Positions 23,107-31,737 of a DNA stretch of 64,000 nt are shown here, in pieces. The stretch lies in NCBI RefSeq assembly GCF_024699945.1, contig NZ_JAJOMY010000001.1:992001-1056000 (forward strand). The letters are read 5' to 3'. The notes beneath the pieces were generated by a model that saw nothing but the letters and a program-made list of their open reading frames with translations, made no database searches and had not been told where the DNA came from. Both the position numbers and the translations under genes were made by a program. The DNA comes from Phenylobacterium sp. J426. GTDB lineage: Bacteria; Pseudomonadota; Alphaproteobacteria; Caulobacterales; Caulobacteraceae. Each line of letters opens with the position of its first letter. Within the stretch, counting starts at the first letter, position 1.

Positions 23107-23131
23107 GAAAAAAGCCCGTCAGACGGGCTTG
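23107..23131 (-). terminator. Hairpin with a T run on the minus strand, between the FYDLN gene and the tRNA
   Basis: Arms AAGCCCGT and ACGGGCTT around CAG, preceded on the plus strand by six A, which read as a T run on the minus strand. It could also act weakly as the end of the FYDLN transcript. As oriented it would stop minus-strand reading coming out of the element to the right. Confidence 0.5.
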
Positions 23132-23201
23132 ATCGCGGGAACCGAGTTGAATAGGTTCCGCGCCTTCCCGGCCGGCCAACAGCCGGGAAGGACTAGACCT
23201 T

Positions 23202-23277
23202 GGGGCTATAGCTCAGTTGGTAGAGCGCTTGAATGGCATTCAAGAGGTCAGCGGTTCGACTCCGCTTAGCTCCACCA
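23202..23277 (+). tRNA. tRNA-Ala (anticodon GGC)
   Basis: Cloverleaf sequence GGGGCTATAGCTCAGTTGG at the 5' end, anticodon arm CTTGA-ATGGCAT-TCAAG with GGC, T arm GCGGTTCGACTCCGC and a genome-encoded CCA end. 76 bases. It marks the junction between core genome and the mobile region, and tRNA 3' ends are common integration sites. Confidence 0.97.
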
Positions 23278-23281
23278 TGGA

Positions 23282-23317
23282 GGCCCCCAGTAACCCACTG
23301 GGGGCCTTCGCCTTTTT
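23282..23317 (+). terminator. Rho-independent terminator after tRNA-Ala
   Basis: Ten-base perfect arms GGCCCCCAGT and ACTGGGGGCC around AACCC, followed by TTCGCC and five T. It lies five bases after the CCA end. Confidence 0.88.
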
Positions 23318-23564
23318 CGGGCAAGCGCTTGAGCGCGCATACCAATCCTACGAAGGCCGAGGCGGGCTGGGTACCACCGGGGTACCACTTGCAATCTGCC
23401 ACTGCCCGGCGTTTCGCCGCATTCCACGCAGCGTCAGGTGTTTCGCCGGCGCCACCCCAAAGACTGGCCTGTCCGAAGCGCAGCCTTGCGGAAGGGGGGT
23501 AAGGTTACGTATCGACGGACGATCGTGATCGCGGCGATGATGTCGCCGGCACGGAGATCCGTAG
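23318..23564. other. Gene-free stretch after the tRNA, possible left end of the element
   Basis: No convincing gene. Two copies of GGTACCAC occur at 23370-23377 and 23381-23388. A minus-strand frame through the tRNA (GAKRSRTADLLNAIQ...) is the well-known artefact of translating tRNA genes backwards. No integrase fragment could be read here. Confidence 0.4.
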
Positions 23565-23801
23565 ATGCCTAATGCCCCAGCGTCCGATATCGAGTCCGCA
23601 AAGCGGCTCTACAGCAATCTCGTCAGGGCCGTTCTTGATCTTGCCGCGGACTGTCCTGAGAGCCGCCACGTCGTCGCGCTAGCCATCATCGTCGACGCCT
23701 TCCACGACGACATTCTGGGACCGCTCGAATGCGGGCGCCCCGCGGGACGGCCGACCCTGGTCGAGACCGACGAGGTAGCGGGTGACCGCAAGTTCCACTG
23801 A
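23565..23801 (+). CDS. Small hypothetical protein of the mobile region
   Basis: 78 residues, MPNAPASDIESAKRLYSNLVRAV..., with GGAG about ten bases before ATG 23565. Helical and acidic at the N-terminus, no motif recognised. Its position at the edge of a conjugative element suggests an element-specific small protein; it could also be non-coding. Confidence 0.4.
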   Translation: MPNAPASDIESAKRLYSNLVRAVLDLAADCPESRHVVALAIIVDAFHDDILGPLECGRPAGRPTLVETDEVAGDRKFH

Positions 23802-24210
23802 CGTCGGGTCTGCGGCATACGTCCGCGGAGTTCTCGGCGAACCGAGGCGGTCTCCCGGCTCACGGCGCGGGAAGTCCACCGGCAGTGTGCATAGGTCGGC
23901 GGCGTTTCCAGACATGTGCGACGCATGTGCATAGGAAGCGGCACCTTTCATGACGCATCCAGCGGGCATGCAGGGAACTGCCGCGAGGTCTATACACGTC
24001 CCTGAGTCATGTATGGAAAATCGCCGAATCCTATACAGGTCGGTTCCGCATGGCCTTGGTCGCCAGCCACGTCCCGCCGCTTCTGGCGCTGTCTGGGGGG
24101 CTGGAGAGAGAGCGGCATTTCGGGATAGCGCAGCTAAGCGAAGGCCAGGTCGATGATCGGCCATCAGCACCTTCTTCTCCGCATCAGATACGCGTGAGAA
24201 CGAAGAGCGT
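23802..24210. other. Gene-free stretch with a short direct repeat
   Basis: No convincing gene. TGTGCATAGG occurs at 23886-23895 and again at 23926-23935, exactly 40 bases apart, and the second copy is flanked by the near-palindrome GCATGTGC. It lies downstream of the relaxase gene. A role in transfer or regulation is only a guess. Confidence 0.35.
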
Positions 24211-25479
24211 TTAGCGGTCGAGATCGATCGACCTCGACCTGCCCGCGATCTGCGCGCCCTGAGGTGTCGGCAAGAGTTCAATGCCTCGACCCAACGTCGG
24301 CAGGGGTTGTCCGAATTTCAGCCGCGCGTAGCGCTCCTGCCCTTGCGCCTCGCGCACGATGACCCAACCCGCGCCGCCCAGCTCGTCGTGGTGTCCCCGC
24401 GCAACGACACGACCGCGAACCGGTGCGTCGCCTAGCACCTGCGGCTCACGGCCCGTATCCAGGCGGCGCTGATGGAGGGTGCGGATGATGTCCTGACGAA
24501 GCTGCAGCGACCGCAACTTGGGCTGGAGCTCAGCGTCCAGCCGGTATCTTCCGCCGACGCGTTCGGCGAGACCCAGGGCCTCCAGCCGACGCAGTCGTCC
24601 CCGCGTCAGGGCCGACCAGGCGTCGTTCACCCCGACGCCGTCGTTCACACATCGGTCCGCGTCCGCTGCCTGGAGGAGCCTTCGGTCCAGCCCCGTGAAC
24701 CGATCGGCCTGGGTCTCGCGCCAAACGCGGCGCTCCGCCTCCGCGCGGGTCAGGTCGCCAAGCCGCTCCTGTGCGACCTCCTGCGCCCGCGCACGGAAGC
24801 CAAACCCTACGTAGTCCCGAGGCATGACGAGGTCTCGGCCCGATCCTCGCCGGCCGCGGATCAGGACGTGGGCATGGGGGTGCCCGGTGTCGTAGTGGCA
24901 GGTGGCGATCCAGGTCAAACCGGGCTCCCCCAGGTCGTCCGCGACCCGCCGCATCACCTCCCGGGTGTAGCCTCTCAGGTCCGATATCCGCTCGCCGTGC
25001 TCGGGAGATACAATGAACCGGAAGTGGTGCCGATCCTCGCCCCAGGCCAGCGTGGCGGCGGCCGGGTCAATCACGTCCTGGCCGCGCTCGAAGAACTCCG
25101 GTGGTTGTTCGGCGAAACCGGCGCCGGATCGCCCGAGGTAGGCCACATGCGCCGCCAGGGCGGCCGAACGCGCGGCGCCGTGTCCGGAGTGGCGAGAGAC
25201 CAGGGCCTTCACGATCACCCGTTGCCGCACATCCAGCCGAAAGGCGCGGCCGGAGCGTCGCTGTGCTGCGCTGAGCACGCCCGAGCGGTCTCCAAAGGCG
25301 AACAGCCGCGATGCCGCCAAACGCTGCATCATGGCCGTGCGAGCCGTGACAGGATCGGATTTCAGCCGGCCCGGCAGGCGCGCGATACGCCGAGGTGGCG
25401 CGTCCGTCGGTGCGCCAGTGAGACGGGCCTGGATGGCGTCACGGGTCAACACGACGGCGAGGTCCAGCGTTCGAAGCAA
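24211..25479 (-). CDS. Relaxase of the DUF3363 / VirD2-like type
   Basis: 422 residues. The relaxase region shows RVIVKALVSRHSG, AHVAYLGRSG, then GEDRHHFRFIVSPEHGERISDLRGYTREV and CHYDTGHPHAHVLIRGR, which carries the metal-binding histidines (HPHAH). The C-terminal part corresponds to DUF3363 (VRGRVVARG, WVIVREAQGQERYARLKFGQ) but is shorter than the 500-700 residues often seen. It would nick at oriT and lead the strand during conjugation. oriT is not identified; the interleaved repeats just upstream (25537-25597) are a candidate. Confidence 0.85.
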   Translation of the reverse strand: MLRTLDLAVVLTRDAIQARLTGAPTDAPPRRIARLPGRLKSDPVTARTAMMQRLAASRLFAFGDRSGVLSAAQRRSGRAFRLDVRQRVIVKALVSRHSGHGAARSAALAAHVAYLGRSGAGFAEQPPEFFERGQDVIDPAAATLAWGEDRHHFRFIVSPEHGERISDLRGYTREVMRRVADDLGEPGLTWIATCHYDTGHPHAHVLIRGRRGSGRDLVMPRDYVGFGFRARAQEVAQERLGDLTRAEAERRVWRETQADRFTGLDRRLLQAADADRCVNDGVGVNDAWSALTRGRLRRLEALGLAERVGGRYRLDAELQPKLRSLQLRQDIIRTLHQRRLDTGREPQVLGDAPVRGRVVARGHHDELGGAGWVIVREAQGQERYARLKFGQPLPTLGRGIELLPTPQGAQIAGRSRSIDLDR

Positions 25480-25536
25480 CGCACGTCGTGACGACTTGTC
25501 GTCGCAGCTGTGCGCCTTGCTAAATCGCTGAAATTC

Positions 25537-25597
25537 TAGGGCAAAGCGCGAAGAAAAACACCTCTTTTATCTTGCCCTAAACCCTAATTTCTTCGCG
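25537..25597. repeat. Two interleaved inverted repeats upstream of the relaxase gene
   Basis: Arm A TAGGGCAA (25537-25544) pairs with TTGCCCTA (25572-25579), eight bases. Arm B CGCGAAGAAA (25547-25556) pairs with TTTCTTCGCG (25588-25597), ten bases. The order A-B-A'-B' is that of a pseudoknot rather than nested hairpins. It is AT-rich in a GC-rich region, about 60 bases upstream of the relaxase start. Candidate oriT or autoregulatory leader. Confidence 0.6.
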
Positions 25598-25691
25598 ATC
25601 ATCAACGTCGATCAATACAGCGCAAACCAGACCAACTATCCGCCGGCTCGGCACTTCATACGATGCGCTGAGTCTCCCCGAAGCAGCCAAA

Positions 25692-25724
25692 CGGAAAAAC
25701 CCGCCCGGCCGAAGCCGAGCGGGT
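25692..25724 (-). terminator. Rho-independent terminator of the DUF2493 gene
   Basis: On the minus strand, arms ACCCGCTCGGC and GCCGGGCGGGT around TTCG are followed by TTTTT. It lies about 30 bases after the stop of the DUF2493 gene. Confidence 0.82.
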
Positions 25725-25752
25725 CAGGGCGATGGGGGGGGTGCAGTACCGA

Positions 25753-26685
25753 CTATCCGGCGCGGGCTCGGATCGCCACATGCTGCACCCCCCGCGCCGT
25801 GGCTTGTTGCGCCAGGTTCAACGCGGGTCCGAACGGATGGGTCCCGGACGCCCGGCCTTCATCCAGCGACTGGGCCAGGGTGAGGCAGCATTCCGGCTCC
25901 AGCGCCATCAGCTCATCGTTGGCTCGGAAGGGGGCGGCCTTTCCGTGCCGGTCGAAGTCCGCCCGGGCGAGCACCAGGGTGACACCCTTCTGCTGCGCCC
26001 AGCGGATCGCCAGCCGTTCCGCGCCCTTGGCTCCGGTCGTCGCCAGCGCCATATCCGGCCACTCCGAGCGGGCCCAGTTCAGGGCGTCGAAGATGCGACC
26101 TGCGTCCACCCCGCTGTCCGCGAACGGCGCAGCCCTGAAGGCCACCACCGGCCCGCCCGGATTCGCCTCGGTCGCCTGCCGGCGTGCGATCGCGCGCAGG
26201 GCTTGCTTGGCGTCCAGCTGCGCTGCCGTCAGCCGCGTGCCCCGCCGGCTTCCGCGCCAGGGCGACCAAACCTCGCCGGTGGCTGTCGCGTAGACATCGG
26301 CTGCCGCATCGCGCACCAGCTCGCAAGCCGCCTGCGCCACATCCGCACCGCGCGCCGTCTGTGTTGCCTCCTGCAGTTCGGTGTCGGCCATCTCGGAGCC
26401 GTCGAAGTCCCGCTCCAGGAACCGCATCCGGTCGCGGGCGCGATCCGCATCCCGTTCGATCCGTCCCGCCGCCGAATGGAAAGCGCCGATCAGGCACTCC
26501 GCCAGGATCGCCTGCACATCCTCCAGCGCGGTGTTTCCCACCAGGTCGAGCAGCTCGGTCATGAACGCCTGCCCGAGCTGCACGAGAGCCGCTTCGGTCG
26601 GGTGCGGACGCACGTCTTCCAGCGCAGCCGCTTGGACGTCGAAACTGGTGTCGGAAGAGGAGAAGGCATGAAGGGAGAAGGTCAT
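25753..26685 (-). CDS. DUF2493 (cpYpsA-related SLOG domain) protein
   Basis: 310 residues. The N-terminal half is helical (LGQAFMTELLDLVGNTALED). From about residue 175 it has the DUF2493 nucleotide-binding fold: VAFRAAPFADSGVDAGRIFDAL, ALATTGAKGAERLAIRWAQQKGV and LVLARADFDRHGKAAPFRANDELM. SLOG proteins bind nucleotides or nucleotide-like ligands. The family is very common on alphaproteobacterial plasmids and conjugative elements, but no function in transfer has been proved as far as I know. It has its own terminator. Confidence 0.85.
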   Translation of the reverse strand: MTFSLHAFSSSDTSFDVQAAALEDVRPHPTEAALVQLGQAFMTELLDLVGNTALEDVQAILAECLIGAFHSAAGRIERDADRARDRMRFLERDFDGSEMADTELQEATQTARGADVAQAACELVRDAAADVYATATGEVWSPWRGSRRGTRLTAAQLDAKQALRAIARRQATEANPGGPVVAFRAAPFADSGVDAGRIFDALNWARSEWPDMALATTGAKGAERLAIRWAQQKGVTLVLARADFDRHGKAAPFRANDELMALEPECCLTLAQSLDEGRASGTHPFGPALNLAQQATARGVQHVAIRARAG

Positions 26686-27349
26686 CGGAGCACTCCGTGA
26701 TTTGAGAGGAGATGCCGATGCGCCCTACGCGCAACGACCTTGGTTTTGGCCACGTCGGGCCCCGGGCAGTCACCGGAGCGAAGCGCGCGCGTAGCGGAGG
26801 GAAACGGCCGCCAGGCCGTTGACGGCCAGGGTGACGTGACAAGATCAGAGGGCGTTGTGTGGGGGCGTTGCGCCCGCCCGTAGAGGCGGGCGCGCAATTC
26901 GGCGCACCACTTGCGCCGAGTGCTGAGCGAGCGGGTTCGCCGTCCCAAGCAGGCCGCGACTGACGCCCGGTCCGCGTGAGGGATCGTTCTCTAACCGCCT
27001 GCAACCCCCGGGCTGCTAACGCTTGGAATTCCCCAGGGATTTTGGGCCCGTAGCTCGGGCGTCGATGTCAGGTCAGCGCGAAGATCCCGAATCGAACATT
27101 CGGGGCGATCTGTCCTCGACAGCTGCTCTGTTCCGCGCAGGGATCGCAACGCCCAGCCTGAAGAGACCGAAGGGCTCAGAGGGCGGCTCCGGGGCGCGGA
27201 GACTCCCGTGGGAGGCTTCGGGAGGCGCAGCCGAGTAGAGCCCGACCCGCAGGGGCGCGTATTTGCGGAGTGCCTTCAAACCGCCCTCGCCATAAACTCG
27301 TCACCTGGTGAGGCTTCGCTTCTAACGCGATCTCACGCGGGGCGGTCAT
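26686..27349. other. Long non-coding stretch with a strong hairpin
   Basis: No convincing gene in 660 bases; frames here lack ribosome sites and motifs. A perfect nine-base hairpin, GCGCCCGCC and GGCGGGCGC around CGTAGA, sits at 26870-26893. The DUF2493 start is preceded by AGGAG within 26690-26710 and its promoter should lie here. Confidence 0.45.
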
Positions 27350-27908
27350 TTGGCACGTGGACGGGTTCCCCTTGGCGCAGCCGCGTTCTCGGTCCTCCTA
27401 CATGTAGCTGCACTTAGCTGGCTGTTCCTGCGGGGGGACCGAGGAGAGGGTGGCGGAGCCTCCCCCGATGGTCGTCGAACTGGTGGATTTGAGTCGCCCA
27501 GAGCCCAAGCCACCGCAGCGCGAGGCTGCTCAAACAGGGCGACCGCAAGTCGTTCAGCGAGTAGCTCGAGAGCCGGTCGAGAAGCTCCAGCTTAACCCGC
27601 CTGCTTCGGCGTCGACGCCAGCAAATTCAGCGCCGGACCTGATGGCGGCGCCTTTTGCAGAAGGCCGTCGCAAAGCCCCGCCAACCGAAAGCCGGCGCCG
27701 CCCTTGTGATCCAAGGGTGATCGACGAGACGTTGGAAGAGTGTCGGCGAGAACAGGAGATCGCGCGTGGCGTCACGCGTTCCTTCGATCCCCAGAACGGA
27801 GACGACGAGTTCGCGAGAGAGGCACGCAGGAAGGAAGCGATGAGAGCCTATCGTGAAGGCTCGGGTGGCTACCCTGGCCTGCGGTGCGCGATCTTTCACC
27901 GTTGCTGA
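27350..27908 (+). pseudogene. TonB-like membrane-anchored protein, frameshifted
   Basis: A TTG at 27350 opens a frame with one membrane helix, LGAAAFSVLLHVAALSWLFL, the usual shape of TonB/energy-transducer N-termini. Near 27440 the frame changes, and VAEPPPMVVELVDLSRPEPKPPQ continues as a proline-rich periplasmic linker. The last part (RRPCDPRVIDETLEECRREQE, then AREARRKEAMRAYRE) is helical and ends at 27908 with no clear TonB C-terminal fold. Single frameshifts are frequent in this sequence, so it may be intact in reality. Whether it really is a TonB relative is inference. Confidence 0.5.
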
Positions 27909-28310
27909 ACTTCAACAGCGCTCAGGCCGTGGCCATGCGGTAGTTCTGCCTTCCGTTAGACAATGCTCAAATGGTCGGCCGGGCGCCCCTCAAAGTCACG
28001 CGCGCAGTGCCGATGGCGCGCGGAGCGCGCGATCGAGCCTGCCTACGATCCCTGCGAGATCGGGCGCCCGGCCGTTGCGCAGCAACGGCGGATGTCGTCG
28101 TACGCAATCGTGTGCCGCTACCGAGAAGGAGGTCCAGATGTCAGGCGCATGGTTCTCTTCGAGGTCGGGCGAGCCGCCTCATCCTGGGTGGTTCGGTGGG
28201 AGTGGCGTCTCAGGGTTACACGCGCGGTCGGGGCACGCGATTGACATTGCGAGATCGCCAGACCCGTCGTCCTGACACGGACGCTTCCGCCTGGGAGCGG
28301 AAGATTTAGA
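27909..28310. other. Gene-free stretch left of the IS110 element
   Basis: Several overlapping frames exist but none has a ribosome site or recognisable motif. Part of it may be the short right non-coding end of the IS110 element. Confidence 0.35.
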
Positions 28311-29544
28311 TCAGGCCGCCGCGGTCGCGGGCGGCTCCGATCGCCATTCGAATTGTGTGCCGTCGACCCAGATCGCGTGGAGCAGCACCGCGAGTTTGCG
28401 GGCGGACGGCGACGCGCGCCCGCTTCAGACCGTTCTTGCGGGCGAGGCGCACGCCCCAGGCCTTCAAGGCGCACCACGAAGGGACCTGGTGCAGGAGGAC
28501 GCCGGCGGCCTCGTACAAATATGTCCGCGCGAGCTCGTCTCCCGTCTTGGAGATGCGGCCGGTCCACTCGGACTCGCCCGACTGATAGACGCGGGGCACG
28601 AGGCCCAGATACGGGCCCACAGCCTGCGACTTGGTAAAGCGCTTCGGGTCGTCGATGGCGGCCTTGAAGGCCAGCGCCGAGATCGGGCCGATGCCGGGGA
28701 CGGTCATCATCCGGCGGACGTCGTTGTCGTCTCGCGCCAGCCGGACGAGCTTCGTCGTGATGGCCTTCAGCTGCTCTTCGGTGGCGACCAAGACCGCCAG
28801 CAGAGGATCCAGCACCGGCCTCGCCCACTCATGCTCGGCAGCGAGCGCCTGCACCTTGGCGCGGAAGCCCTTGCCGGCGGTGGAGGTCCGCGCGAGTCCG
28901 AAGACCTTGAGGGTGCCGCGCAGCTGGTTGCTGACGTTGCGCACGACCTGCATGAGCTGCCGGCGGGACAGCAACAGGGCGCGCATGAACTGAGCGTCCA
29001 TGCTGCGCACCCGCGCTTCGCGGTACCACCCCAGCCGCACCAGCTCGGCCAAGCCGCGCGCGTCGTTGCGATCGGTCTTCTGGACACGCAGGGACAGCGC
29101 TCGGTGAGCATGACGGGTGTCGAGACACACGACGGGCAAACCGTGGGCCTGAAGCTCGCGCCAAAGCCACGGCGCCGTGGTGCCGGTCTCCATACCCACG
29201 CGCTCAAGCTGCCCCACGGCATGCTTGCGGATAGCGCCGGCGATCATCGCGGCGTCGGTAGGGACCTTGGCCTCGAACAGCTTCTTGCCCGTGCCGTCGA
29301 CAACGCACACGGCCGTCTCGGCCAACGAGACGTCCAGGCCAACATACGATTGTTGCTGCATCCCGAGATCCTCCTGCTGGTGGGTGCTGCCGCCCACCGT
29401 GCTGGTGGAATGGCGACGACAGGAAGGCGGTTATGCCAGGTCACCCGCATGGGCGGAGACCCGAAGGGGCTCCGGGAGCCGAAGGCGACTAGAGCCCGAC
29501 CCGGCCAGCGGCCGGGGCACGCACGACTGCCTGCAAGTCAACGG
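28300..29544 (-). mobile_element. IS110-family insertion sequence, ends not fixed
   Basis: The transposase plus the 183-base non-coding stretch upstream of it (29362-29544). IS110 elements lack terminal inverted repeats and make no clear target duplication, so the ends cannot be set from one copy. The 5' stretch is rich in hairpins (for example GGCTCC/GGGAGCC near 29470 and the GGCC-rich arms near 29505), as expected for the bridge RNA that IS110 recombinases use. Confidence 0.6.
28311..29361 (-). CDS. IS110-family transposase (DEDD recombinase), frameshift near the C-terminus
   Basis: Start ATG 29361 ([18 protein letters not shown]) follows GGAGGATCTCGGG; an upstream ATG at 29397 lacks that site. 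The RuvC-like DEDD domain is seen in [43 protein letters not shown]; the C-terminal Tnp_20 domain with the nucleophilic region shows [20 protein letters not shown] and [15 protein letters not shown]. Near 28398 one base shifts the frame; the normal family ending [20 protein letters not shown] continues to TGA 28311-28313. About 350 residues, typical of the family. Confidence 0.92.
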
Positions 29545-30294
29545 TCAGTCGAAGAGCCCGTCTCCAAAGGCCTTCACGGCGGCCACGCCGCCTGCGACCG
29601 GGCCGCCGACGGCTGTCGCCAAACCGACCATCAGGACGTCGAACGCCTTCTGGGCGCCCTTCTCCGTGGCCTTGTCGAACAGCTTGGAGGCGAGGTCGGT
29701 CCCCCGCTTCTCCAGCGCCGCGCGCAGCGTCTTCTCATCCACCAGACGCTTGTCCTTGAGCAGCGCGATGACGCGATCGGCCTGCGAGCCCGAAATGAGG
29801 CTGGCGAGCACCGCCCCGAAGCGGCCGGGATCGACCCGCAGGATGTTGCCGCTCAGGGAGACGTCGGCGAATACGCCCTTCTCCTCCATCTTGGCGCTGA
29901 CGGCGGCTTTGACTAGCGGCGAGGTCACGCCGAAGCTGAGCTTGTCACCGTCCTTCCAGTACCGGGCGGTGGTGATCGCCAGCACGATCTGGTGGTCCGT
30001 CTCCGCTTCGGAGACGTTCCGAAGCTGATACTGGAACAGCAGGCTCTGGGCCTTGGACGGCGTGATGTTCAGGGCCCGCGCGATGCGATAGCTGGCGCGA
30101 TTGACCTCGACGACATCGAGCCCGACCAGGATGGAGAAGACCTGCAGGTCGATCTCGGATTTCGGAAGCGCGCCGAAGGCAGTCGCGAGATAGGCGTCCA
30201 TGAAGCGGCGCCCGAAGGCCGCGGCCAGCTTGTCGTCTTGGAAGGCGTCGCGGACGCCCTTCAGATCATAGGCCACCATGCCGATCGCCCTCAT
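29545..30294 (-). CDS. Hypothetical protein, divergent partner of the PD...ESK protein
   Basis: 249 residues, MRAIGMVAYDLKGVRDAFQD... I do not recognise the family. The middle is helical, with a possible helix-turn-helix around YRIARALNITPSKAQSLLFQ (about residues 65-84). The C-terminus is hydrophobic and glycine-rich (DVLMVGLATAVGGPVAGGVAAVKAFG), which could be an amphipathic or membrane-inserting tail. It is divergent from the gene at 30475, with 180 bases between, and they look like a two-gene cassette next to the insertion sequence. Confidence 0.65.
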   Translation of the reverse strand: MRAIGMVAYDLKGVRDAFQDDKLAAAFGRRFMDAYLATAFGALPKSEIDLQVFSILVGLDVVEVNRASYRIARALNITPSKAQSLLFQYQLRNVSEAETDHQIVLAITTARYWKDGDKLSFGVTSPLVKAAVSAKMEEKGVFADVSLSGNILRVDPGRFGAVLASLISGSQADRVIALLKDKRLVDEKTLRAALEKRGTDLASKLFDKATEKGAQKAFDVLMVGLATAVGGPVAGGVAAVKAFGDGLFD

Positions 30295-30474
30295 CCACCT
30301 GCCAGGGGCCGATCATAGCGCCATTGCGACGCCGGTCACCCAGGCGGCGTGCGGGGTGCGGCGGCGCGGCGCGCGTGCGAGGATCGAAGCGTAGCCGCGC
30401 GGCGGGCGAGGGCGGCCGAGGCCAGCCAAACGCACGCGCGCCGGACTTCGGGGCGGTTGGGAAGGGGAGGTTTC

Positions 30475-31683
30475 ATGACCTGGTCGACCAAGGACAAGGA
30501 CCTGGCCGTCGCCAACACCCAGGGCCACACGATCCTGCAGCCCGGCCTCCTGGGCCGAGGCCCCGGCGTCGCGGGCATCACCTTCGCGCCCCTGGAGCTC
30601 TTCGGCGCCATGGCGCGCTGCCACTACACCCACCTGATCAATCCCCATGCCGTGACATGGGAGGTCCAGCACATGGCGAGCCTGCTGGAACAGCACGTCG
30701 ACGACCACAGCTATCCGTTCGACATCCTGTCGTCGGCCGACACGATGAAGGACTATGTGAAGAGCTACTTCGTGGGCACCGTCGCCGCCGGCATCGCCTA
30801 CCTGGTGATGGTCAACGACGGCTACGTCTGGTCCGATCATTGGGAGAATCTCGCCGGCGGCGCGCCCGGCGTCACCAAGAGCCCCGACTTCGTCTTCAGC
30901 AGCCCGACCCACGGCACGGCGCTCATGGAATCGAAGGGCACTCGCAGCGCCACCACCTCGGCCTTCAACACAACCGTTTCAAACGGCTACGACCAGCAGG
31001 TCGAGCCGCACCTCGGCCAATGGATCGGCGGCGCGCAGGCGACCCATGGGTACAGCATCGGCGCGCACCTCACGACCACGACCCACGCGAGTTTGAACAT
31101 CCATCATACGGCTGTCCCGGCCTCGGTCGGTGGCGGGGGGGCCGCCGGGGGAACCTCGACATCGGTGCAGCGTCAGAGTTTCGCGACCGCGTTCACGCTC
31201 GCCCATGGCCCGAGCCTCGGACAACAGATCCGGGAGGGCCGCGCGCAGCAGCCGTTCGTCTTTTTCAGGTTCGCATGGGCGGGCCGAACCTGGGTGACGA
31301 AGTCGTGGCCCGGCAGCGGCGTGACCCTCGGCCCTGATCCCGCAGGCCAATGGCTCTCGGGTGGTCCCCGCCCACGCCAGGACTTCACCTTCGCCATTCA
31401 GGCAGACCGCGCGGCTCAGGCGCTTGGTCTCTTCCTCTCACCCGCAGGCGAGCCGCGTTTCCCCGGTGACCGAGACGCGGACTTTGGCGAGGCCATTGGC
31501 TTCGACAAGGGAATGTCCCGCATTCGCTCAGAGCGTGGCGAGGGCACGGAGGGGGTGATCTTCCCGGATGGCCTCGCCGTACTCGGCGACGTAATCGTGC
31601 CGCGCATGGAGCCCGTGTTCTGGGACGGGTACTCAAGGAACTTCCAGCCCATCATCGGTGGGGCCTGGCGGACGCGCTTTTAG
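30475..31683 (+). CDS. Hypothetical protein with a PD...ESK nuclease-like motif
   Basis: 402 residues from ATG 30475, after GGGGAGG; the frame is open upstream, but the ribosome site fixes this start. A segment SPDFVFSSPTHGTALMESKG (about residues 134-153) has the order P-D-x(14)-E-S-K of PD-(D/E)XK nucleases. Around it are VNDGYVWSDHWEN and NTTVSNGYDQQVEPHLGQWI. The family is not recognised. Position beside an insertion sequence and divergent unknown gene suggests mobile cargo, perhaps defence. The nuclease reading is inference. Confidence 0.65.
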   Translation: MTWSTKDKDLAVANTQGHTILQPGLLGRGPGVAGITFAPLELFGAMARCHYTHLINPHAVTWEVQHMASLLEQHVDDHSYPFDILSSADTMKDYVKSYFVGTVAAGIAYLVMVNDGYVWSDHWENLAGGAPGVTKSPDFVFSSPTHGTALMESKGTRSATTSAFNTTVSNGYDQQVEPHLGQWIGGAQATHGYSIGAHLTTTTHASLNIHHTAVPASVGGGGAAGGTSTSVQRQSFATAFTLAHGPSLGQQIREGRAQQPFVFFRFAWAGRTWVTKSWPGSGVTLGPDPAGQWLSGGPRPRQDFTFAIQADRAAQALGLFLSPAGEPRFPGDRDADFGEAIGFDKGMSRIRSERGEGTEGVIFPDGLAVLGDVIVPRMEPVFWDGYSRNFQPIIGGAWRTRF

Positions 31684-31737
31684 CCCGCGCACGCTGTCGT
31701 CCGCGACAGGCAGCAGTTTCGAGGCGGCGCCGCACGA

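Noticed and set aside
23193..23402. Minus-strand frame reading GAKRSRTADLLNAIQALYQLSYSP
   Set aside because: It is the reverse of the tRNA-Ala gene and its terminator, a known false protein.
27236..29503. Shared 14-mer TAGAGCCCGACCCG near 27236 and 29490, considered as ends of the IS110 element
   Set aside because: In 64 kb of GC-rich DNA a 14-base match is expected by chance, and the flanks are not alike.
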